A DNA stretch of 64,000 bases, taken from contig NC_079209.1 in the NCBI RefSeq assembly GCF_026745355.1, positions 17,778,109-17,842,108 of the forward strand, given 5' to 3'. Source of the stretch: Beta vulgaris subsp. vulgaris. Its lineage: Eukaryota > Streptophyta > Magnoliopsida > Caryophyllales > Amaranthaceae. Positions 1-9,311 of the stretch are shown here, one piece after another. Under the pieces are notes generated by a model that was given only the letters and a program-made list of their open reading frames with translations, made no database searches and had not been told where the DNA came from. The position numbers were made by a program, and so were the translations under genes. Position 1 is the first letter of the stretch. Every line of letters begins with the position of its first letter.

Positions 1-445
1 CGATTCGCAAGTCAAAGAATGAGTAATAATTGAACTTCAAAATTAATATGAACAAAACCGTGAAAAAACAAACGAAATCATACTAAAATTTCAGATCATA
101 GAAGCAGCGAACAAACATTGGAAGGGATAGAATTAGCTACGAGCAATTGATGGAACGCCATTGAGAGAGAAGCAATAGACTATGAGAGCATTAAGCTTCA
201 GAGAAAGTAGGATGAGAGAGAAAAACACCAGTGAGAGACGAGGAAGAGAGAGAATTTCGTGTGAGAGAGGAGGAAGAGGGAGAATTTCGTGTGGGAGGGG
301 AGTAGGAGAGAGAATGAATCCTCACCGTTCATTATCAGCATTTATTATCATTCGTCCGATTACACATGGACGGTCTAGATCATCTGTTTTCAGTTTTCAG
401 ATCAAGAGTTGTTCTCACAAGATCCTATTCTTATATATATATATA
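1..445. mobile_element. Right end of a TA-flanked non-autonomous element
   Basis: A purine-rich block of repeated GAGAGA runs (180-320) is followed by a terminal segment at about 350-433. That segment reads CGTCCGATTACACATGGACG, then GTTTTCAGTTTTCAGATC, then TTCTCACAAGATCC, and ends in a TA microsatellite. The same order of motifs recurs at 2950-3084, so I read both as the same end of one element family. The left end is outside the window. The open frame across the GAGA block is low-complexity and is not called as a gene. Confidence 0.45.
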
Positions 446-860
446 TAGGGTTGGGGTTTAGTGAGAACCCTCTTATGGTGAGAACCGTGAGAACCACTTA
501 AAATAAGCAAAAACTTTCTAAAATGAGCAAAAAAAAAGTAACAAATGAGCAGAAACATAAAATGAGTAGAAACATTAAGTTATCAAAAACGTAAAATGAA
601 CAAAAATGTAAAAGAAGAAAAAAACGTAATATGAGCATAAAAAAGTTAAATGAGAAAAAAGTAAAATCAGCAAAATGTAAAATGAGCAAAAACGTCGATA
701 AATGAGCATAAAATTGTTAAATGAGCAAAATCATAAAATAAGTGAAACAAAAAATGAGCAAAAATGTTATGAAATGATCAAAATCTTCGTAAAATGAGGA
801 AAAATGAGTGATTCTCACGGTTCTCACCGTAAGGGTGGTTCTCATATGAACTTAAACCTA
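446..860. mobile_element. 415-bp TIR element in a TA microsatellite, copy A
   Basis: The left end reads TAGGGTTGGGGTTTAGTGAG and the right end is its imperfect inverted partner (CTCATATGAACTTAAACCTA). Both termini continue inward with matching inverted GTGAGAACCGTGAGAACCAC, giving arms of roughly 55 bp. The element is bounded on both sides by (TA)n. The interior is AT-rich, with a recurring AAAATGAGCAAAAA motif and no coding capacity. Insertion inside TA microsatellites recalls the Micron elements described in rice, but I assign no superfamily. Open frames here are shadows. Confidence 0.75.
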
Positions 861-876
861 TATATATATATATATA

Positions 877-1287
877 TAGGGTTGGGTTCTAGTGAGAACC
901 CTCTTATGGTGAGAACCGTGAGAACCACTTAAAATGAGCAAAAACTTCCTAAAATGAGCAAAAAAATTAACAAATGAATAGAAACATAAAATGACTAGAA
1001 AACATTAAGTTATCAAAAACGTAAAATGTACAAAAATGTAAAAGAAGAAAAACGTAAAATGAGCATAAAAAAGTTCAATGAGAAAAAAAAAGGTAAAATG
1101 AGCAAAACGTAAAATGAGCAAAAACGTTATAAATGAGCACAAAATTGTTAAATGAGCAAAACCATAAAATAAGCGTAACAAACAATGAGCAAAAATGTTA
1201 TGAAATGATCAAAATTTTCGTAAAATGAGGAAAAATGAGTGGTTCTCACGGTTCTCACCATAAGGGTGGTTCTCATATGAACTTAAA

Positions 1288-1291
<4 letters not shown>
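877..1291. mobile_element. 415-bp TIR element, copy B
   Basis: This is a second copy of the preceding element, in the same orientation and of the same length, separated from it by a short (TA)n tract. It shares the termini and the interior AAAATGAGCAAAAA motif with scattered substitutions and indels. Two copies in one microsatellite suggest repeated targeting of TA repeats, or tandem duplication of element plus microsatellite. Confidence 0.75.

Positions 1292-1352
<61 letters not shown>
1291..1352. repeat. (TA)n microsatellite
   Basis: An uninterrupted TA run of about 60 bp directly abuts the right end of copy B. Shorter TA runs bound copy A and the element end near 3084. Confidence 0.95.
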
Positions 1353-1356
<4 letters not shown>

Positions 1357-1434
1357 GTATAATATCACACTATAGGTAGAGGTGGGCATGGGTCGGGCTA
1401 AAAACCACTCTTAGGCTGAAAACTGAAAACAAAG

Positions 1435-1757
1435 TAACTTTTAACCCCTTTAGGGTAACTTTTAACACTTTTAGGGTAACTTTTGTATTTTTTGGGTAAC
1501 TTTATTATATTAAGGATAGTTCTATATATTTCAAGGGTAACTTTATTTATTATAAGAGTAACTATTACAACTTTTAAGGTAACTTTTTACCTTGAAATAT
1601 ATGTTAGTGAGAGGGGGGTAACAAATAGCTTTAAAACAACAACTAATCACAATACTTTGGCAACTAATAACAATACTTTGTATGAATTTCGCCAAATATA
1701 TGTTAGTGAGAGGGGGTAACAAATAGCTTTAAAACAGCAACTAATAACAATACTTTG
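1435..1757. repeat. Degenerate GGGTAACTTTTA repeats and a 103-bp-spaced duplication
   Basis: From 1435 to 1590 the motif (A/G)GGTAACTTTTA recurs about every 20-30 bp. From 1594 a segment containing ATATATGTTAGTGAGAGGGG, then GTAACAAATAGCTTTAAAAC and AACTAATNACAATACTTTGG, is repeated once at about 1697-1757. The open frame over this repeat has no recognisable protein. From 1758 to 2230 the sequence is AT-rich and I see nothing else in it. Confidence 0.6.
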
Positions 1758-2230
1758 GAAAATAATAAAAAACTTGATATAGGGTAACTTTTAAGTTTTC
1801 AACAAATCTACACCAAAATCCACCAAAAATTCACAAGTCAAAAATCAAATCACCGACAACAATCACGTAATTTGACAATTACAATTAGAAGATTAGAAGA
1901 GTATGCTTTATTTTCAATATTCGAGCTATTGAAAAGTAAATAACATTTAACAAGAATAAAAGAAAAATCAAGAAGAATGAATATTAATAGCCTAAAAAAA
2001 GCATCTAATATGAATCCAAAATTGAGCAATCCAATAAAAATTCATAAGAATAGTCCAAAATTGAACGAAAAATGAAGATCTCTTCGCAATTTCGATCGAA
2101 AATTACTAGATTAAAAAATTCAGTTGAAGATCTGAACATGATGAACAAAATGAGCTCAAAATTATCATAAAATTAACAATTACTCATCAAATCACATAAC
2201 TCTCAAACCAGAAAACAGAGAAATTTAATA

Positions 2231-2512
2231 TTATTCAACTCTTTTGGCACATTCAAGCATCACATCTGCTTCTGAGGATGATCGAAGACCTAACTTTCTC
2301 AGAATTTGAAGCCAGCCTTCTGTTGTGAACTGTTCCCCAGGAAATCTCTTTCGCTCACCAGAAAATACAGAGGTTAATAAATCATCATTTGGATCAAATA
2401 GATCATGTGATTTCGACAGCTCCAAAGAAAATTCATCAGCGTTTCTTATGAAATGAGTCTCCTTGAGAGCATCCACCACAGAAGATTCAGTTTGGAGCTC
2501 TTTCCAATTCAT
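2231..2512 (-). pseudogene. Captured gene fragment resembling a plant sacsin-like (HSP90-type ATPase) protein
   Basis: A 93-residue minus-strand frame contains SHDLFDPNDDLLTSVFSGE, then RFPGEQFTTEGWLQILRKLG and ends VMLECAKRVE. Unlike the other short frames around it, it has an ordinary, non-repetitive protein composition. From memory of the family it resembles a short internal stretch of the very large plant sacsin-like proteins with histidine-kinase/HSP90-like ATPase domains, normally thousands of residues long. Here only about 90 residues remain, and an in-frame TAA lies just upstream (about 2513), so this cannot be a functional gene. It sits between transposon-end sequences, which suggests capture by a non-autonomous (Pack-type) element. 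The family assignment needs a protein search; I am moderately sure it is host-derived coding sequence. Confidence 0.45.
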
Positions 2513-2639
2513 TTAAATGTAGATTAATATGTCCTTCTTCTGTGTCTGACTTTCACTCTCAAACCCAGAAGAAGTGACGAAGACGACATGGCTTGGCGCA
2601 AGAGTCTCAAGGTAAGGATTTGAGGAGAGAGAAACATTG

Positions 2640-3084
2640 TATGTGAAGCTCTGCAAACGTGAGTCGAAGAAAGGTGAATCTATGGCGGCCGACGCCATTG
2701 TTGACTGAGGTCGAAGCCATTAGCTTGGAGAGCGAAAATGGCGGATTCGAGAGTAAGAGAGAGAGGTCTGCTATGGAAGTTGACATGAGGTTAGAGAAAA
2801 TTGCCGGTGAGGAGAGGAAGAGAGAGAAAGCAAACGAAGGAGAGAGTGAGGAGAAGAGGAGAGAGAAAGTTTGAGTTTCAGAATAAACGAAGGAGAGAGA
2901 GAGGAGAAGAAAGAGGAAGAGAGAGAAAGCACGCTTGATTTTTTGGCTCAAAACTCATCCGTAAATATCGTCCGTCAGATTATATTATGGATGATCTAAT
3001 GGTTGAGATTGCTTGTTTTCAGTTTTCAGATTAACTAGTGGTTTTCACAAGATCCCATTCCTATATATATATATATATATATAT
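2640..3084. mobile_element. Purine-rich segment and right end of a TA-flanked element
   Basis: A GAGA-rich block (2740-2925) is followed by the terminal segment CCGTCAGATTATATTATGGA, GTTTTCAGTTTTCAGATT, TTCACAAGATCCCATTCC and (TA)n. This matches the end at 350-445. It probably delimits the element that carries the sacsin-like fragment. The left boundary of that element is not resolved. Overlapping frames on both strands are composition artefacts. Confidence 0.4.
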
Positions 3085-3372
3085 AATCCTTGAATGGCTA
3101 GCTAGTTAGCCAACTAAGAAACTTATATGAAATTTCAAAATTATATTTGCAACGTGAAACATAATCATTGACCTATCTAAGAAATAAAAGCTCCCCAATT
3201 GCATTCAAGTATAATTCAGATGGCGATTGATTTAGTTGGTAATTGACTGCGCTATTGTATCATCTCTTGATCGCTGGATTTCGTTGTTCATTCTACCCAA
3301 AGATAATAAAAAAATTAAAAACAGCTCGTGTTTAAGGTAAAGAGTAGTAGTTGCCAAGTTTTTTATACTTAC

Positions 3373-3484
3373 CAATTCTTGGTTCCCTCGATTGAATAAC
3401 AGATGGAACTAGAGGAGGCCGTTGGTTCATCTGCTGTGCATCTTCTTCTCGACCTGGAGTTGAGGTTGAGCTGTTACTTGCCAT
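3373..3484 (-). pseudogene. Isolated first-exon-like coding segment with splice donor
   Basis: On the minus strand an ATG at 3484 opens a 37-codon frame that starts MASNSSTSTPGREEDAQQ and includes RPPLVPSVIQSREPRI. It then runs into a good donor (ATTG/GTAAGT). Upstream lies an AT-rich promoter-like stretch with TATATATAT at about 3568-3580. It is outside the 61-codon range of typical unspliced frames. I found no in-frame second exon to the left: the AG at about 3300 gives an immediate stop. I do not recognise the protein. It is either the first exon of a degraded gene or a captured exon. The sequence between 3085 and 3372 and between 3485 and 3884 shows no other feature. Confidence 0.3.
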
Positions 3485-3892
3485 TTTCTAAGTTCCGAAG
3501 GTGTATAGAGAATGATAATGTTTAGTGATTTCGGTTTGCAGGTTCAATTATTAAAGTTCGAGTGAGATATATATAATATGTGGAACAATAACATGAACAA
3601 AAAAGTATTTTTTTTAAAGAAAATATTATGTACAAAAATATATTTATGTATTCCTTAATTTGACCATTCTAAGCAACTGAGCAACCGAACAAGTCATTGA
3701 AGAATGGATAAGTAGCAAAGCCTATATCATTTAGCATATTGAAGAAAGTTTTTTTTATGGGATTAAAGATTGAGTCTTTGTTGGGTTTAAAATACCCAGA
3801 TTTTCTGTGTTTCTATTTCTATGAGGCTACGCCTTTCTTGTATTACAACTGCTTTTGCTAGAAACTGTAATGTGGATATGCATATGTAACGC

Positions 3893-4045
3893 CCCGACTT
3901 TCATGTATCATTATTTAGTTAATTAACCAATATTAGTAGCAGAAAATCTAGCTTAATCGGCATGTTACGGTAACATGCCGATTAAGCTAGATTTTCCGCT
4001 ACTAATATTGGTTAATTAACTAAATAATGATACATGAAAGTCGGG
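3893..4045. repeat. 153-bp near-perfect palindrome at the LTR start
   Basis: The arms are symmetrical about position 3969, with centre GTTACGGTAAC. I see one mismatch (AGCAGAAAATC against AGCGGAAAATC). The left arm is the first 80 bases of the LTR and the right arm is their inverted copy. The LTR seems to resume at 4552, because ATGTTAC occurs both at 3962-3968 and at 4552-4558 and brackets the inverted copy plus the following insert. A transcript across it would form a hairpin with almost no loop. Confidence 0.95.
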
Positions 4046-4551
4046 TATGGATACGAAAATTCAAATCCGCCATGGGTGGTGGGTAGGTGGTGGATATGAG
4101 GTCACATCCGCCCCAAATCCACCCGCCCCATATCTGCCCGCCCCGTATAATATTTACTAATTTACCCTTTATAAAATAAAGAATTATGTTCAGAAATCTA
4201 AAAAATTGTAAAAACTAATTAAGAAATATGAATACTAAGAATGTGTACTTTTTTTTCTTTGAAATGGGTGTTTCTAATAATTAATTTATATAATAGGTTA
4301 TATATAGAAAATAAATCAGGTGGGTGGGTGGAAAATTCACCTAGGTGATGGGCGGGTATAGGTGGGTAATGGATATCCACTTGGGTGGTGGAGCGGATGT
4401 GGGTATAACCTTATACCCGCGTGGGCGGAGGTGGATATGGAAACTTGTACCCGCCATGGTTGGCGGGTAGGTGGTGGGTATGGAAAATTTAGGTGGAGCT
4501 GGGTGTGGATTTAAGGGTATCCGCATCCGCCCCGCCCATTTGCCATCCCTA
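4046..4551. mobile_element. GGGTGG-rich insert, hAT-like
   Basis: Both ends carry repeated CGGGTAGGTGGTGGGTATGG-type blocks in mixed orientation, with AT-rich sequence between. The right end on the minus strand begins TAGGGATGGCAAATGGGCGG, a style common at termini of non-autonomous plant hAT elements. Together with the inverted LTR piece it is bracketed by ATGTTAC (7-8 bp), which would suit a hAT-size duplication. Open frames are low-complexity shadows. Confidence 0.45.
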
Positions 4552-5399
4552 ATGTTACCGTCGTATTCTCCACTTACCGAAAATACAAGACGACATATTA
4601 GATTATATTAACCTTACATGGCTTCACTATCTACTATGACATTACTGTGATTCTCAATTCTTTAAATAAGACTTAAATAATAAAATTAGGTTTTTTGAAA
4701 TTTCGAGAGAATTTCTTTTGTAAATTGGACAACTCAAAATCAGAAAATATTTAGAAAACATGTTACAATTAAAAATATTTCCAAATCCATAACTCAACGC
4801 TTTCGCGGTGCAGCAACTAAAGAGACTCAGGAGCACTAGCGCTCATCCAAAAAACATAAATAAACTTAATATTAAGACTAATTATAACAGTGTGGGACGT
4901 CCTCGCATCAAAATAAACGTAAAACAATCATAGCTGAACTCTTAGCACGTAACTGCTTCCATCTTGGGAAAGATCCTCCAGAATCTCAGCCTGAAACCAT
5001 TGTAACACTGCCATCCACCAAATGATAGACCATAGTGGTGACAAAACAAAACATTGACAGACACATCAGCATAATAATGCTGAGTATTAAGCCATAAAAC
5101 ATTCTTAAAACATGCTTTGGTGTATACGTCTATGACTCTCGCGTAATTAATATGTTCACATCGTTGATAACCACTTCACCATAACATAGCAACATTCACT
5201 TTGTTCATTATGTTTCATGACTTTTAAGTTCTTACAGAAATCATAGCAGAGTCGTAGCATCATCACACTTCTTTCATATCAAAAGTAGGAAACATACTTT
5301 CATATCATCATTCATAAAACATGTAGTTTGAGTCATATAGGATATCATATATCATCATCGTCTTTCATTTATTTCTTTATCGGCGTTCTTTCATTGGTT

Positions 5400-5600
5400 A
5401 TTATATATAACGGAAGGCAAAGCCACTGAGGATCGAAGTCCCCTGAAGGATGTTGTCCCTCATAGGGCAGATCCGCCGAGGATGTTGTCCCTCATCAGAA
5501 GGTGGCATATAATGCCATAATGCGGGGCCACTGAGGATGTTGTCCCCCATCAGAAGGTGATGTTACCCCTAGAAGGTATGTGCACGACCCGATAAAATAA
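5400..5600. repeat. Short tandem motif GCCACTGAGGATGTTGTCCC
   Basis: Imperfect units built on GAGGATGTTGTCCCTCATCAG followed by AAGGTG or AGGGC recur from about 5425 to 5575, inside the solo LTR. There is no coding sequence. Confidence 0.6.
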
Positions 5601-5687
5601 AATACTCTATCGTATTTCTATCTTACTTAAATTATATTGGTAACTTGGTAAGTGTAACGGAAAGGGACGTCTCCACGGAACATACAG

Positions 5688-5975
5688 AAAGGTGGCCACA
5701 ACATTGGTGACACTTTCGTGCCCACATCATTTACAGAAGGGCGGTCTCAACATAGGTGACACTTTCGGTGCCCACAAAAAGGCGGTCACGACAAATGTGA
5801 CACTTTCGGAGCCCAATCATTAATCAGAAGGGTGGCCACAACAAATGTGACACTTGCATTACCCATAGAAAGGCGGTCATAACATAGGTGACACTTTCCG
5901 TGCCCAATCATTAACTAGAAGGGTGGCCACAACAAAGGCGGCACTTGCGGTATCCACATAATACTGCCAAGAACC
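5688..5975. repeat. Minisatellite of alternating 41- and 50-bp units
   Basis: Six units of the form GAAGGGYGGYCACAACAAAGG-TGACACTTTCGG-TGCCCA occur in a row. Units alternate between a short spacer (about 41 bp) and a longer one containing ATCATTAAYYA (about 50 bp), which gives a higher-order dimer of about 91 bp. It lies in the native part of the solo LTR. Sequence from 5976 to 6517 is AT-rich with loose CATAACTTT/TACTTTC motifs and no gene. Confidence 0.8.
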
Positions 5976-6527
5976 GTCTCACACTTGAATTTATCATATT
6001 TTCATTCTTTTATGTATTTTTCATAGATCATTACAGAGTCATAAACTTGTCATACTTTCATATCATTTCAGAATGATCATAACAAACTCGTGCTTTTCGT
6101 ACTTTCAGATCGTTTAACAATGATCATAACGTATACTTTCGCATAATCAGAAACTTGTAAGCATATCTCATAACTTTACATTATCTCATAACTTTACTTT
6201 TTAGAATACATATACCATAAGCATAACAGGAGCATAGAAGAAGCATAGTAGTCTTTTCGTACCCCATATCGTTTAAGAGTCATTCATACTTTCAGATTGT
6301 TTAAGAATAATCATATACTTTAGCATAATCGAAAATTTATAAACATAACTCATCAACTTAAGTATATCGAAAATACATAACAAGCCATAGCGTAAACGTC
6401 ATTGTAATCTTTTCATACTTTCAAATTATATATGGAAACATAGCATTAGACCCTTTTCATAACGTCCTGATTTCACATATGTCAATTCTTAGTACATATT
6501 TCACATCTCGCCGTTCATAATACATAT

Positions 6528-7444
6528 TAGTTTGCTAAATCACGCCTTAGAATTTCCTGGTAATGTCCTGTATATGTATAAAATACTGTATTTTTGTATT
6601 TTTTATTTCTTTTTTTTTCACATTATCCTCCTTCCTCACTTCCCTTTCTTCTTCCACACCACAATCACCATCACACCCCCCGTCCCCACCACCACCACCT
6701 TCCATAATGTTTTTTTTGTGAGAAAAGAGGGTAATAAAAACCAAACAAGTTGACAAAGCCCATATGAAAAAAACAGTACTTCACCACCACCATACCACCA
6801 TCAAGCAAAACATGAGGAAGATAAAAATGTTACCAATTTTATGGTTATTAGTAGGGGATGCAACACCACCGCCGCACCCCCACACCCTCCTTTTCTCCTC
6901 TGTTTTATTCATTTTTTCTGATTTTTTTTAAAAAAATAGGTAGGCGTCCATGGAAGGTGCTCCATCACATGGTAGGGCGCCTACCATGCACGCCTATCTA
7001 TTTTTTTTAAAAAAAATCAGAAAAGGGGGGGGGCACCCACAAAGGGTACCTCACCACCGGTGGAGGCCTCCTTGGCAGGCGCCTCACCATGTAGTGCAGC
7101 GCCTGCCAAGGACGCCTCCACCGGTGGTGGGGCGTCCTTGGTGGGCGCCCCCCCTTTTTTAGAAAAAAAAAAATTAAAAAATGAAGAAAAATAAAGGAGA
7201 GAAGAAGACGGTGGTGGTGGTTTGTCGAGGTACGGTGGTGGTGGTGGTGCCGTGGAGAAGAAGATGGTGATGGTGGTGGTGGTGGTGGTGGTATGGCGAG
7301 AACTTTTGAAATTGGAGGAGGAGGGGTTAGGGAAGTGAGTCAAGAGGAGGAAAGAGAAAAGAAATGTAAGTGTATAAATACGGTATAAAAATACTATATT
7401 TAGGCGTTGCTAGGAAATTTTAGGGCGTTGTTTAGCAAAATTCT
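6528..7444. mobile_element. MULE-like non-autonomous element
   Basis: Termini are imperfect inverted repeats of about 60 bp: the left end starts TAGTTTGCTAAATCACGCC and the reverse complement of the right end reads AGAATTTTGCTAAACAACGCC, both followed by TTAGAATTTCCTGG/TAAAATTTCCTAGC. A 9-10 bp direct repeat, TAATACATAT, flanks it (6518-6527 and 7444-7453); this length is typical of Mutator-like elements. There is no transposase. The interior holds polypyrimidine/polypurine tracts, CACCAC repeats and the GC-rich hairpins described separately. Frames on both strands here are repeats of CCACCA or GGTGGT and are not genes. Confidence 0.75.
6936..7165. repeat. Two adjacent GC-rich hairpins inside the MULE-like element
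   Basis: Hairpin 1 pairs AAAATAGGTAGGCGTCCATG (from about 6936) with CATGCACGCCTATCTATTTT. Hairpin 2 pairs TCACCACCGGTGGAGGCC and CCTTGGCAGGCGC (7051-7082) with GCGCCTGCCAAGG and GCCTCCACCGGTGGTG (7101-7134). Outer arms of GGGCACCCACAAAGG against CCTTGGTGGGCGCCC extend it. The GC-rich stems contrast sharply with the AT-rich surroundings. Confidence 0.85.
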
Positions 7445-7689
7445 AATACATATGTAAGTCATACTTCATGTAGACACGTCGATAACATCGACTATCACCT
7501 TTAATTTCCTTGTCTTATAGTCATCTTATCTCAAATTATAAGTGATCTTCACCAATCCTACATTTGGCGTAACATAATCCATGACGATCATAGGTTTCAC
7601 GTTAGAAATTAATTAAGGATAGTTTACTTAAACGACTTAGTCTTAGTTATACTCTGAATTAACCTATGGTACATTAAAATTCTATTGCG

Positions 7690-8160
7690 CTCCCAGGAGC
7701 ACGGTGCATGGTTTTCGATAAATTTGTTCCATTTTCGATAAATAAATGTTCTATTTTAACAAATGTTCATTTTCAGTATATCTTTCAGCAAAAAAAATAT
7801 GTTTTATTTTTCGTAAAAAATATTCTATTTTCAATAAGCAAATGTTCTATTTCAACAAATATTTGTTTTAAGCTTATTTTTCAGCAGAAAATTATGTTCT
7901 ATTTTTTCTTAAAATTGTTCTATTTTTAAAAATGTTCTTTTAAAACTTATATTCCACCAATAAAATATGTTCTATGTTTGATAAGCATATGTATTTAAAT
8001 AATTGTATTCTAATAATGGTCCACTTCAACAATAAAATGTTCCTTTTCATAATTGGATTCTAGTAATGTTCCCCTTCAACCGTAAAATATTCTTTTTGGT
8101 AAATGAATTCTTATAATGTTCCATTTCAACAGTAAAATATATACCTTTTTGTGAAAAAAA
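7690..8160. repeat. AT-rich degenerate repeats of AAATGTTCTATTTT
   Basis: A loosely repeated 15-35 bp motif around ATGTTCTATTTTCRATAA, later ATGTTCCATTTCAACARTAAA, fills the right part of the solo LTR. The short frame across it is compositional. Confidence 0.55.
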
Positions 8161-8282
8161 TTAACTTACTAGTTTTAATTAACGCTAAATAAAACATGTT
8201 TAAGAATCCGGGTATTACAGCATAGCAAGTCGGATTCAAAAATGGGTATGAGTTTCATGAATGTTTTATCGAATCTACGAAT

Positions 8283-8600
8283 AGGCCGTCACATGCAAAA
8301 CAAGAAGACTAACCCGATGGATTTTCCGGCGGATTCTCTCTAATGCTTAAGTCAGTCAGTCGGGTGAGTAATAAAAAGCGGTAGAGAAAATCATCAAATG
8401 TATGTGTTTATTTAGTTAGTTGAAGTTACTTTCACTTGGTGTCAAATGGATTATTTATAGTGAAAAATAGGTTAAGGGACGCTTTGGCGGTCCATTATAC
8501 ACTTTTCATTTCCACTTGTGTTATCTTCCGCATGACATGAGTCCCGGTTAGTATTTAGACCCCAGCAATTTACCCCACATACCCATTATTATGGAATAAT
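8283..8600 (-). mobile_element. LTR-like repeat, copy 1
   Basis: It matches the segment at 9312-9600 in order and orientation: GTCACATGCAAAACAAGAAG, AGTAATAAAAAGC, CACTTGGTGTCAAATGGA, TATTTATAGTG, CTTGTGTTATCTT, GGACCC-like. Read on the minus strand it contains a TATA box (CTATAAATA, about 8447-8462 on the plus strand). It is probably one of a pair of LTRs of a small retroelement on the minus strand; exact ends are not visible. Confidence 0.5.
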
Positions 8601-8669
8601 GGGTTTTGGTTTGATTTTGGAATAACTTAGACTGGGCCGGTGATGAGGACATTCAGCCGTGTGAAACAG

Positions 8670-8820
8670 ATCCTGGCTATGATACCATCTGTAAGAACCA
8701 TAGGTGTTCATGAGCCAACTAGTAGATATTGTCCTCTTTGGGTAGAACATTGATTCTGCACATTATTTACAAGTGACTCATGAACACCTAGGAGCGTTAC
8801 AGATGATATCAGAGCCAGGG
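8670..8820. repeat. Foldback of a tRNA-Met PBS-bearing segment
   Basis: CCTGGCTATGATACCATCTG and GGTGTTCATGAG (about 8670-8717) pair with CTCATGAACACC and CAGATGATATCAGAGCCAGG (about 8781-8820). The second arm contains a slightly mutated version of TGGTATCAGAGCC, the usual initiator-Met-tRNA primer site of plant LTR elements. This looks like two LTR/PBS junction pieces in opposite orientation. Confidence 0.65.
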
Positions 8821-8829
8821 CCCATTTCG

Positions 8830-9300
8830 ATGTCATGTAATGCCTAAGGGGATGCAGACTCTTTAAAGGAGGTGAAAAGGTGCCTAAGATCTTGGGTATC
8901 CAAATCGGAAGTTGAGGAAAACGAAACCATCTTTATAGAAAGGTGGATATCTCAACCTCGTAGAGGCCTTTTGGGTAGAGCTTCGGTTTTGCATCAAATC
9001 AAAACCTTGCGGGCTAGGCCCAAAGAGGACAATATTTACTAGTGAGATCCTACACACTTAGGCTTGGTATAGATGGTATCAGAGTCAGGGCCCATTCTTT
9101 AAAGGAGGGGAGAAGGTGCCTAAGATCTTGGCTATCCCACATTGGAAGTTGAGGAGAGCGAAACCATCTTTATATAGAGGTGGATACCTCAACCTAGTAA
9201 AGGCTTTTTGGGTTGGACTTCGGTTCCACACTAAAGCAAATCCTTGCGGGTTAAGGATCAAAGAGGATAGTATCTAATAGTGGATTTCTGCACACTGAGG
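8830..9300 (+). mobile_element. Tandem TRIM-like LTR repeats with PBS
   Basis: Two direct copies of about 230 bp share TTTAAAGGAGG, AGGTGCCTAAGATCTTGG, GAAGTTGAGGA, CGAAACCATCTTTATA, GGTGGATA, CTCAACCT, TTTTGGGT and CAAAGAGGA. Between them lies GATGGTATCAGAGTCAGGG (9068-9086), a near-perfect initiator-Met PBS. This layout (short LTR, PBS, no genes) is that of a TRIM element; the CACATTGGAAG-plus-CCATCTTTATA style is a familiar short LTR of plants. No coding sequence. Confidence 0.6.
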
Positions 9301-9311
9301 GGTGTTAATTA

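Larger units (their letters stand above)
3885..8219 (+). mobile_element. Large solo LTR with nested insertions
   Basis: The segment starts TGTAACGCCCCGAC and ends GGGTATTACA, so its ends form the inverted TG...CA pair typical of LTRs (TGTAACGCCC against TGTAATACCC). It is flanked by a perfect 5-bp direct duplication GCATA (3880-3884 and 8220-8224). No internal retroelement genes and no second LTR are visible, so it is best read as a solo LTR left by recombination. Of its 4.3 kb, about 0.6 kb is an inverted duplication plus a GGGTGG-rich insert and 0.92 kb is a MULE-like insertion, leaving a native LTR of about 2.8 kb. Long LTRs beginning TGTAACACCCC-like are common in plant Ty3 chromoviruses (Tekay/Del type); that lineage call is inference. 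Orientation is arbitrary, because both ends look alike. Confidence 0.7.

Noticed and set aside
182..448. 88-codon plus-strand frame
   Set aside because: Arg/Glu-rich translation of a GAGA repeat ending in TA-microsatellite codons.
3893..4045. Palindrome as a microRNA precursor
   Set aside because: Arms match over the whole length with almost no loop and coincide with the LTR start, so an inverted duplication is the simpler reading.
8800..9086. GGTATCAGAGCC motifs as tRNA genes
   Set aside because: Only the short primer-binding complement is present; no cloverleaf, A box or B box can be drawn.
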